From: Streptomyces xanthii
GTDB lineage: Bacteria > Actinomycetota > Actinomycetes > Streptomycetales > Streptomycetaceae
Direction of reading: 5' to 3'
Assembly (NCBI RefSeq): GCF_014621695.1
Contig: NZ_CP061282.1
Span: 124,001 to 188,000, forward strand
DNA length: 64,000 nt
The translations under genes and the position numbers were made by a program. Under the pieces are notes generated by a model that ran no database searches, had not been told where the DNA came from, and saw only the letters and a list, made by a program, of their open reading frames with translations. Positions 1 to 9,600 of this stretch are shown piece by piece. Every line of letters begins with the position of its first letter. Position 1 is the first letter of the stretch.

Positions 1-3000
1 AGGCCGTCCCCCTGGTCGTGCGGCTCGGCGCCGAACCCGGCGCCGACACCGCCGCGTTCGCCGCGCTGCGCACCGTTCTCGGAGCCTTCCGCACCCAGCG
101 GCTCACCGTCCTCGCCGTCACCGCCGACCCGCTGAAGGCGGACGCCGCCCGCGCCCTGGTGCAGACCCTGCGCCAGGAGAACCCGCGCCTGGACGGCCGG
201 GCCCTGCTCGTCGACGACGACGGGGCCGCCGCCGCGGACGCCGTACGGGCCGAACTGACCGCGCCCCAGGCCGAGGCCGGACATCTCGCCGACGTCCGCG
301 GGGGCCGCCGCGCCCGGCGCGTGCTGCGCCCCGCGCCGCTGCCCGAGCGGGACGTGACCTTCCGTCCCGGCGGCGTGCACCTGGTCACCGGCGGCACGGG
401 CGGCATCGGCCGCGCGCTGGCCCGCCGGCTCGCCGCCCGGCCCGGCACCCGTGTCGTGGTGTGCGGGCGCACCCCCTGGGCCGAGCTGGATCCTGCCGTG
501 CGCCCGCCCGCCGACGGCTCGGGCGGCATCCGCTACGTACGCGCCGACGTGAGCACCCCCGCCGGTGCCCGCGCGCTGATCGACGACATACTCGGCCACG
601 AGGGCGCCCTGCACGGTGTCTTCCACGCGGCCGGCGTCGTCCGTGACGCCTATCTGCTGCGCAAGACCCCCGACGACGTGGCCGCCGTGCTCGCCCCGAA
701 GGCGGCCGGTGCCCTGGCGCTCGACGAGGCCACGGCCGGGCTGCCGCTCGACGTGTTCGCCCTGTTCTCCTCGGTCGCCGCGCTCGGCGGCAACCTCGGC
801 CAGGCCGACTACGCCTACGCCAACGGCGTCCTGGACGCCCTCGCCGAGCGGCGCGCGGAACGCGTCGCGGCGGGGGAGCGGCACGGGCGGACCGTGTCGG
901 TGCAGTGGCCGCTGTGGGACGTGCCGGGCATGACGATCCCCGGCCCGGTCCGCGAGGAGGTCGAGGAGCGCGTCGGCATGGTCCCGCTCCCCGCCGAACT
1001 CGGGCTGCGCGCCCTGGAAAGGGTCCTCGGCCCGGACGGCCCTGTCGTCGTGTCCCTCTTCCACGGCGACCGGGACCGCTGGCACCGGAGCCTGGCCGGC
1101 CTGCACCTGCTCGCCGACGACGGGCCCTCGCAGCCCACCCCCGCCCCGGCGGCGGCCCCTGCGCCCGCTCCCGCCGGACCGGCAAGCTCCGTCGCCCTCC
1201 TCGACCTGGTCTGCCGGACGGTCGCCGACGCCCTTGGGCACGACCGCTCCGCGATCGGGCCGCGCACCTCCCTCGAAGCCCTCGGCCTCGACTCGGTGAT
1301 GATCCGGACGCTGGCCTCCCGGCTGAGTGCCGAAGTGGCGCCGGTCGGCCCGGAGATGCTGTTCGGTCTGCGCGACCTGACCGAGCTGGCGGAGCACCTG
1401 GCACGGCTCGTACCCGTCCCGTCGGCCGACACGGCAACCCCCGTCGAGCGGGCCGCCGCGACCACCCCGGTCCCGGTCCCGGCCCCGGCCACGCTCCCGG
1501 TCCCGGTCACGGATCCGGCTCTCGACGACGCCGTGGCGATCGTCGGACTCGCCGGCCGCTACCCGGGAGCGGACGACCCGGAGGCGTTCTGGGAGAACCT
1601 GCTCGCCGGCAAGGACACCGTCGGCGACCTGCCCACCGACCGCTGGGAGCACACCGGGGACGTCCGGGCCAGGGGCCACTTCCTGGACCACGTCGACCGG
1701 TTCGACCCCGCGTACTTCGGCATGTCGTCCCGTGAGGCGGCGTACACCGACCCGCAGGAACGACTCTTCCTGGAGGTGGCCCGGGAGGCCCTGGAGGACG
1801 CCGGGCTCGCCGGCAGCCGCCTGGACCGGCTCACCGCCCCCGACGGAGAGCCCCGCAGCGTCGGCGTCTTCGCCGGGATCACCTCCGCCGACTACCCGCT
1901 GCTCGGCGCCGAGCGCTGGGCCGCCGGCGGCCGGGACATGCCCTCCGCCCACGCCTGGTCGCTGCCCAACCGGCTCTCGTACCTCCTCGACCTGCGCGGC
2001 CCCAGCCAGCCCGTCGACACCGCCTGCTCGTCCTCGCTGGTCGCCCTGCACCAGGCCGTGGAGGCCCTGCGCCGCGGCGAGTGCGCGGCCGCGCTCGTCG
2101 GCGGCGTCAACCTCTACCTGCACCCGTCCCGGTTCCGCATGCTGCGGCAGTCCGGGTTCCTCGCCGAGGACGGCCTGTGCCGCAGCTTCGGCGCGGGCGG
2201 CGCCGGGTTCGGGCCCGGCGAGGGAGCCGGGGCCGTCGTCGTCAAGCCGCTGGCCCGCGCCCTCGCCGACGGCGACACCGTGCACGCCGTGATCCGCGGC
2301 ACCGCCGTCGCACACGGCGGCCGCACCAACGGCTACACCGCGCCCAGCCCGTGGGCGCAGGCCCGGGTGGTGCGCGAGGCGCTGCGCCGCTCCGGCGTGG
2401 ACCCCGCCACCGTCAACGTGATCGAGGCGCACGGCACCGGCACCGAACTCGGCGACCCCGTCGAACTGGCCGGGCTCCAGGAGACGTACGGGCGTGGCGG
2501 TGCCGCCGACGTGCCCTGCTCGCTCGGCTCGGTGAAGTCGGCCGTGGGCCATGGGGAGTCCGCCGCGGGCATCGCCGCGCTCACCAAGGTCCTGCTCCAG
2601 CTGCGCCACGGCACCCTCGCGCCCACCCTGCACGCCGAACCCGTCAACCCCGCCCTCGACCTGGCCGCGACACGCTTCCGGCTCCAGCACGACGCCGCGC
2701 CCTGGCCCCGGCTGCGCGACGCCGAGGGACGCGAACTGCCCCGCCGCGCCGGCATCAGCTCCTTCGGCGCGGGCGGCGTCAACGCCCACGTCGTCCTGGA
2801 GGAGCACCTGACGACCGCCCCCGCGCGGCCGCAGACCCGCACCCCGCAGCTCGTCGTGCTGTCGGCGCCGAGCCCGGCCCACCTGTCGGCCACCGCGGCC
2901 CGCCTGGCCCGCTGGCTGACCGGCGCCGGGGCGGACACCCCACTCGCCGACCTCGCCCGCACCCTGCACCTCGGCCGGGCGAGCCACGAGCACCGGCTCG

Positions 3001-3647
3001 CCGTCGTCACCGACTCCGTCGCCGCACTCGCCGCGGAACTGGCCCGCTACGCCGCGGACGGCACCCCGGGCGGCGCGCTGCGCACGGGGACGGCGACCGC
3101 CGCCGCCAGCGACCAGGCACCGGAGACCGACGACCTCGTGGCCGCGCTGTGGCGGGCGGGCCGTCTCGAACAGGTCGCCGACCTGTGGGTGAGCGGCTGG
3201 GACGTCGACCGGGAGGCCCTGGAGGCTCTGGACGCCCCGGAGGCCCAGGAGCCCGGCCCCCGCCGCATCGTGCCGCTGCCGCCGTCGGCGTACCTCGCGA
3301 CGCGCCACTGGTTCGCCGACGAGGCGCCTCGTACCCCTCAACTCGCCGCTTTCGCCCCAGAGTTCACGCCCGAGCCCGCCCCTGTAGCCGTGCCCGAGCC
3401 CGCCACCACCGACCCGCGGCTCGCCAGGCTCGTCGCGTTCGTCGGGGAACTGGCCGCGGGACCCGGCGCCGAGGGCCCCATCGACACCGCACGCACCCTC
3501 GTCGAGCTCGGCGTGGACTCCATCGGCGCGATGAACCTGCGCTTCGAGATCACCGAGCGGTTCGGCCGGACGCTGCCGCTCCAGCTCCTCAGCGAGTTCA
3601 CCGTCGACGAACTCGTCGCCCACCTGTCCGACCTGCAGAGCAAGTAG
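1..3647 (+). CDS. Trans-AT modular polyketide synthase, C-terminal part (KR-ACP-KS-ACP)
   Basis: The reading frame is open from base 3, so the gene begins upstream of the window. The visible part starts inside a ketoreductase. Its Rossmann loop GGTGGIGRAL lies near 390, and catalytic Ser and Tyr lie in LFSSVAALGGN and QADYAYAN near 770-815. An ACP follows at about 1190-1400 (GLDSVMI). A complete KS follows at about 1515-2800, with Cys in DTACSSS, His in EAHGTGT and the second His in KSAVGHGESAAG. A KS-flanking region comes next, then a second ACP at about 3400-3640 (GVDSIGAM). No acyltransferase domain is present, which marks a trans-AT system; a free AT is encoded at 12769. The last two modules would give a beta-hydroxyl and then an unreduced beta-ketone, as expected just before the oxazole of group A streptogramins. 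The next gene starts 21 bases downstream. Confident on domains; the product assignment is inferred. Confidence 0.93.
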   Translation, partial: AVPLVVRLGAEPGADTAAFAALRTVLGAFRTQRLTVLAVTADPLKADAARALVQTLRQENPRLDGRALLVDDDGAAAADAVRAELTAPQAEAGHLADVRGGRRARRVLRPAPLPERDVTFRPGGVHLVTGGTGGIGRALARRLAARPGTRVVVCGRTPWAELDPAVRPPADGSGGIRYVRADVSTPAGARALIDDILGHEGALHGVFHAAGVVRDAYLLRKTPDDVAAVLAPKAAGALALDEATAGLPLDVFALFSSVAALGGNLGQADYAYANGVLDALAERRAERVAAGERHGRTVSVQWPLWDVPGMTIPGPVREEVEERVGMVPLPAELGLRALERVLGPDGPVVVSLFHGDRDRWHRSLAGLHLLADDGPSQPTPAPAAAPAPAPAGPASSVALLDLVCRTVADALGHDRSAIGPRTSLEALGLDSVMIRTLASRLSAEVAPVGPEMLFGLRDLTELAEHLARLVPVPSADTATPVERAAATTPVPVPAPATLPVPVTDPALDDAVAIVGLAGRYPGADDPEAFWENLLAGKDTVGDLPTDRWEHTGDVRARGHFLDHVDRFDPAYFGMSSREAAYTDPQERLFLEVAREALEDAGLAGSRLDRLTAPDGEPRSVGVFAGITSADYPLLGAERWAAGGRDMPSAHAWSLPNRLSYLLDLRGPSQPVDTACSSSLVALHQAVEALRRGECAAALVGGVNLYLHPSRFRMLRQSGFLAEDGLCRSFGAGGAGFGPGEGAGAVVVKPLARALADGDTVHAVIRGTAVAHGGRTNGYTAPSPWAQARVVREALRRSGVDPATVNVIEAHGTGTELGDPVELAGLQETYGRGGAADVPCSLGSVKSAVGHGESAAGIAALTKVLLQLRHGTLAPTLHAEPVNPALDLAATRFRLQHDAAPWPRLRDAEGRELPRRAGISSFGAGGVNAHVVLEEHLTTAPARPQTRTPQLVVLSAPSPAHLSATAARLARWLTGAGADTPLADLARTLHLGRASHEHRLAVVTDSVAALAAELARYAADGTPGGALRTGTATAAASDQAPETDDLVAALWRAGRLEQVADLWVSGWDVDREALEALDAPEAQEPGPRRIVPLPPSAYLATRHWFADEAPRTPQLAAFAPEFTPEPAPVAVPEPATTDPRLARLVAFVGELAAGPGAEGPIDTARTLVELGVDSIGAMNLRFEITERFGRTLPLQLLSEFTVDELVAHLSDLQSK

Positions 3648-3668
3648 AGGGAACCGGAGAACCCAGCC

Positions 3669-6600
3669 ATGCCGCAGACCGACCCGACCGACCGGTTCGA
3701 GCCGTTCCCTCTCACGGAGATCCAGGAGTCGTTCTACGTGGGCCGCACGCTCGGCGCCGGCCCGGGTGCGGGCGCCGGAACCCAGATCCACCTGGAGTTC
3801 GAGGCCGACGACTTCGACACCGACCGCGCCGAGAGCGCCTGGAACGACGTCGTCGCCGCCACCGACATGCTGCGCGCCCACATGCTGCCCGACGCCCGCC
3901 AGGTGGTGCGCGCCCAGGTGCCCGCCCACCGCTTCGTCCGCGCCGACCTGACCGGCCTCGACGCCGGGGCACGGGACGCCGAACTGGCGCGGCTGCGCCG
4001 CGAGGCCCTCGCCGGCTCCGACCCGCACCGCTGGCCGCTGTTCGCGATCCGCGTCGCCCTCCTCGGCGGCGGCCGGGCCCGCGTGCTGTTCACCGTGGAC
4101 GAGCTGATCGCCGACGGGCCGAGCGTCTCCCTGCTGCTCCAGCAGTGGTACGAGCGGTACGCGCGGGGGAGCGCCGTCACCGAACCGGCGCTGACCTTCC
4201 GCGCGTACTGCGCCGCGGGCGCCGGGACCCAGGTGCCCGAGGAGTCCCTGACGTACTGGCGCGAGCAGTTGGCGGACGTCGACCTCGCCCGGCCGCTTCC
4301 CCTGGCGGGCGGTGCGGCGTCGGGCCCGGCCCACCGCCGGATCGCGCTGCGCCTGGAGCCGGAGCGCTGGGAGCGGGTGAAGGCCGCGGCCAAGGAGGCC
4401 CGCGCCACCCCGACCGCACTGCTGCTCGCCCTGTGCACCGCCGCCGTGCAGGGCGACGGGGAGGAACAGGCGCCGCTGCCCGTCGTCCTCACCACGTACA
4501 ACCGGCGCCGCGTGCACCCCGATGTGCCGCGCCTGGTCGGCCCGTTCATCTCCACGTCCGTGTTCGTCGCGCCGCCCGCCACCGGAACGGCGGCGGAACG
4601 GCTCGACCTGGTGCGGGCCCGGCTGTGGAGCGACCTCGAGCACTCCGCCGTCAGCGGGGTGCGCGCCCTGCGCGAGCACGCCCGGTCCGCGCCGGGCCGC
4701 CGCACCGCCGCGATCCCGATGGTCTTCACCAGCCTGCTCGGCAGCCTCACCGCCCTGGGCGACGACCCGGACAGCTGGGCGGCGCACGTCGACCTCGAAG
4801 CCTCCGCGACCCTCACCCCGGGCGTGCACCTGGAGAGCTGTGTCCAGGAACGCGACGGCGCCCTGCTGGTGTCCTGGGACTTCGCACCGACCGACGTCGA
4901 CGAGACCCGGACCCGGGCCGCCTTCGACGCCCTGCGCGCGGCCCTGGAACGGATCGCCGACGAGGGCGGGGCCGCGCTCGCCGCACCCGCCGCGCTGCCC
5001 GGCCGGGCAGCGTCGGAGCCCGTCCCGCTCACCGAGGTGCAGTCCGCCTACCTCGTCGGCAGGATCGGAGGTCTCGGCGGCGACGCCGAGACCCGCGTGT
5101 ACCAGGAGTTCCTGCTGCGCCGGCACGACACCGACCGGCTCGAGGACGCCTGGAACCGGCTGCTCGCCCACCACCCCATGCTGCGCGCCGCCGTCCACGA
5201 GGACGGCACCCTCACCGTCACCCCGGTCACCGGCCACCACCGGATCGTCCGGCACGACCTGACCGGCGCGGCCGATCCGGAGTCCGAGCTCGCGCGGACC
5301 GCGGCACGCCTGCGCGACACCACGTTCCCGCTGGGCACGAGCCCCATGTACGCCCTCGAGGCGAGCACGCTGCCCGACGGCACGATCGTCCTGCACGTCG
5401 TGCTCGACGCCCTCCTCGCCGACGCCCGCAGCTTCGCCCTGCTGTTCGGGCAGCTGTTCGCCCTGCACGATGGCGACGACAGTGTGCTGTCCGGCCCCGC
5501 CGACCCCACGGCTTACCTGCGCACGCTGCCCGCCCTGCGCCGCACCCCGGCCGGGGAAGAGGCCCGTGCCGCGTGGCGCGAGAAGTTCGCCGCGTTGCCC
5601 CCGGGCCCCGCCCTGCCCGAGCCCGCCCCCGGCGCACCCCGCGCCCACCGCAAGGCCCCCCTCGGCTCGTGGCGCGCGCTCACCGAGCGGGCGGCGGCCA
5701 TCGGCGTACCCGCCGACATGGTGCTGCTCACCGCGTACACCGACGAACTGCGCGCCGAGTTCGGCGGCACGGACCCGTTCACCGTCACCGTCGTCTCCTG
5801 GGACCGCCCCGCCGCGCTCGCTCACGCCGACGCGATGGTCGCCGACTTCACCCAGCTCGCCTGGATCACCGTCGACGACACGCTCCCGGACGACTTCGCC
5901 GCGCGCGCCCGCGCCCTGTGGGACCGGGTCCGCGCCGATCTGGAGCGCGCCGGACTCGTGCCGGGGCTCGGCGAACTGCGCACCCGGGTGTTCCGCTCGG
6001 GCGGCGCGCTGCGGCTGCCCGTCGTCTTCACCCGCGTACCCGAGATCGACCCCGCGCTGCACCCCGCGGACGTCGACCTGCGCACCAGCCAGTCGCAGAC
6101 CGCCCAGGTGGCGCTCGACCACGTCCCGCTGCTCGTCGGCGACGACCTGATGGGGCAGTGGGACGCGGCTGACGGCGCCCTCGGCCCGGACCGCCTGGAC
6201 GCGATGTTCGACCGGTACGCGCACCGGGTACGGGAGTTCGCCGCCGGACAGGTCGAACGTACGGAGCAGTCGGAGCAGTCGGAGCAGTCGGAGCAGCCGG
6301 AGCAGATAGAGCTGACAGAGCAGACCGAGCAGGCCTCCCTGGACGATCTGGGCGTCGTCGCTCCCGTCGACCCCGACACCCCGCTCACCCTCGTCGAGCT
6401 GGTCGAGGCCGCGTTCGCCGGACGCGCCGACCGGGACGCCGTCCATCACGCCGGAGGCACCCTCACCTACGGCGACCTCGACCGCCGCAGCGCCCGGCTG
6501 GCCCGCCGGCTGCATGACCTCGGCGTGCGGCCCGGCGACCACGTCGCCGTCCACATGGACCGCTCCGAACGCCTGGTGACCGCCCTGGTCGGCATCGTCC

Positions 6601-9600
6601 GCTCAGGTGCCGTGTACGTGCCCGTCGACCCGGCCAACCCGCCGGAGCGGGTGCGCTACCTGCTGGAGGACAGCGGGGCCCGCGTCGTGGTCGCCGACGC
6701 CGCCCTCGCCGAGGTGCCGGAAGCGGCCGGCGCCACGGTGATCTGCCCCGACCGGGACGCCGACCGTGCCGCGCTCCACGCCCTGCCCGGTACCCGCCCG
6801 GCCGTCTCGGTGCGGCCCGACGACCCGGTCTACACGATCTACACCTCGGGCACGACCGGCCGGCCCAAGGGCTGCCGCAACAGCCAGCAGGGCGTCGCCA
6901 ACCGCATCCTGTGGATGCAGGACCGCTTCCGGCTCACCGCCCGCGACCGGGTCGCGCAGAAGACCCCGTACGGATTCGACGTCTCCGTCTGGGAGTTCTT
7001 CTGGCCGCTCGTCGCCGGCGCCTCCCTCGTCGTCGCCCGCCCCGGCGGCCACACCGACCCCGCCTACCTCGCCCGCCTGCTGCGCGAGGAGCGCGTGACC
7101 GTCACGCACTTCGTGCCCTCGGTGCTCGGCATGTTCCTGCGCCACCCCGACGCGGCCGAAGGCACCTCCCTGCGCGCCGTGTTCACCAGCGGCGAGGCCC
7201 TCCCCGTAGCCACCATGCGGCGGTTCTACGAGGTCTTCGGTACCTCCGGGCCCGCCCTGCACAACCTCTACGGGCCGACCGAGGCGGCCGTCGACGTCAC
7301 CCACTGGGCGTGCCGCCCCGACTGGGACGAACCGACCGTGCCGATCGGCCGCCCCGTCAGCCACACCCGCATCCACGTCGTGGACGACCGCCTGCGCCCG
7401 GTGCCGCCGGGCGTCGCGGGGGAGATCCTCATCGGCGGCCGCCAGGTCGCGCTCGGCTACCACGACCGGCCGGAGCTGACCGCGGAGCGGTTCGTCCCGT
7501 CGCCGTTCCCGGACCTCGACGACTCGCCCCGGCTCTACCGCACGGGCGATCTCGGGCTGCTCGGACACGACGGGGAGATCCGCTATCTCGGCCGGATCGA
7601 CGGCCAGTTCAAGCTGCGCGGCCTGCGCATCGAACCGGAGGAGATCGAGGCGGCCCTGACCGGGGTGCCCGGCGTCGCCGACGCCCGGGTGCTCCCGGTC
7701 GACGAGCCGGCCTCCGGCGAACAGATCCTGGCCGCCCTCTGCGTCCCCCGCACGCCCGGCGACGCCCCCGGTGTCCCGGAGATCCGCCGCGCGCTGGCCG
7801 ACGTTCTGCCCGGCTACCTCGTGCCGAACCGCTTCCGCTTCGTGGAGGACCTCCCGTTGACCACCAACGGCAAACTGGACCGGCGGGCCGCCGCCGCGCT
7901 CTTCGGCGCCGCGCCCGAGGCGGAGCCCGCCCCTGCCGCCGTCCCTGCCGCCGCTCCGGCCGACGCCGCGGGCCGCGAGATCCGCGCCGTCGTCGCCGAC
8001 GTGCTCGGCGTGGCCGAACCGGCCGACACGGACGACCTGTTCGACCTCGGCGCCACCTCGTTCACCATGATCCGCATCGCGCAGGAGATCGAGCGTCTCA
8101 CCGGCACGGCCCTGCCCGTCGACGCCCTCATCAGCAAGCCCACGCTCGGCGCCCTCCTGAAGGCCGCCCTGCCCGAACAGGCCCCGGAACAGGCCCCCGA
8201 GCCCGCCGCCGCACCCCGCGCCCTGGACGCGCAGGACGTCGCCCGCCGGGCCGCCGCCGTCCTGGGCGTCGGCCACGTGGCCCCGGACGACGACCTGTTC
8301 GACCTCGGCGCCACATCCTTCACCATGATCCGGCTGGCCCAGGAGATCGAGGCGGAGACCGGGGCCCAGATCCCCGTCGACGTCCTCATCCAGAGCCCCA
8401 CCCCGCGCTCCATCGCCCGGAGCGTCACCCCGGCCGCCGCGCCCGCCACCGCGCACCCGAGGCCCGCCGCCACCGGCACCGACGTACGGATCGCCCTGGA
8501 CCCCGAGGCCAAGGCCGCGTTCAAGGAGGCCCGCATCGCCGAACGGCGCCTGCCCGCCACCCTGCGCCGCATCCCCGTCCCGCCGGTCACGGACGACGAG
8601 CCCCGCGCCCTGTTCGACGCCTCCTCCTTCCGCGAGTTCGCCGAGGACCCGCTGCCCGCCGAGGACCTGCTCACGCTGCTCGCCGCCGTCACCTGGGGCG
8701 ACCTCGACGGCCGGGCCAAGCGCCGCTACCCCTCCGGCGGCGGCTTCTACCCGGTCCAGGTCTACGTGTACGCCGCCCCCGGCGCCGTCCGCGGCCTCGA
8801 CGCCGGCCTCTACTACCTGCACCCGGCCGAGCGCGCCCTGGTCGCCCTCGCGCCCGACGCCCGCTACGGCACCGACCTGCACGTCCACCACAACCGGGCG
8901 CTCGTGGACGCCGCCGGCTTCGGCGTCTTCCTCGTGTCGACCCCCGCCGCCATCGCCCCCGCCTACGGCGAGCGCAACGCCGCCCGCTTCTCCACGATCG
9001 AGGCCGGGCACATCGCCCAACTACTGCTCACCGGGGCACCCGAGCGCGGGCTCGGACTGTGCGCCGTCGGCGAGATGGACTTCGACGCGGTGCGCGCCGA
9101 CTTCGGCGTCGACGACGGACAGGAACTGCTCCTCTCCCTGTGGGGAGGCGCACTCACCGAACAGGCACGGACCCGCCGCGCCGCCCTCGCCCCGACCGCC
9201 TCGGCTCCCTCGGTCCCCGCGGCCCGGCCCGCCGACCGGGCCGTCGCGGTCGTCGGCTTCGCCGCCGACCTGCCCGGCGCCCGCACCCTCGACGAGCTCG
9301 ACACCCTGCTCGCTTCCCGCACCCCCGCCACCGGACCCGCACCGGCCGACCGCTGGAAGCCCCTGCACTCCCGGGCACGCAGGGCCGGCGCGGCCGTCGG
9401 CGGCTACCTCGACGACGTACTCGCCGTCGAGGGCGAGGAGTACCGCATCCCCGAGGACGAGGCCGGCGCGGTCGACCCGCAGGAACGCCTGCTGCTCTCC
9501 GTCGCCCGGCGCTGCTTCGAGGACGCCGCCCTCACCCCGGACCGCGCCGGCGACCGGGTCGGCGTCTTCGTCGGCTCGATGTGGCAGGACCACGCGCTGT

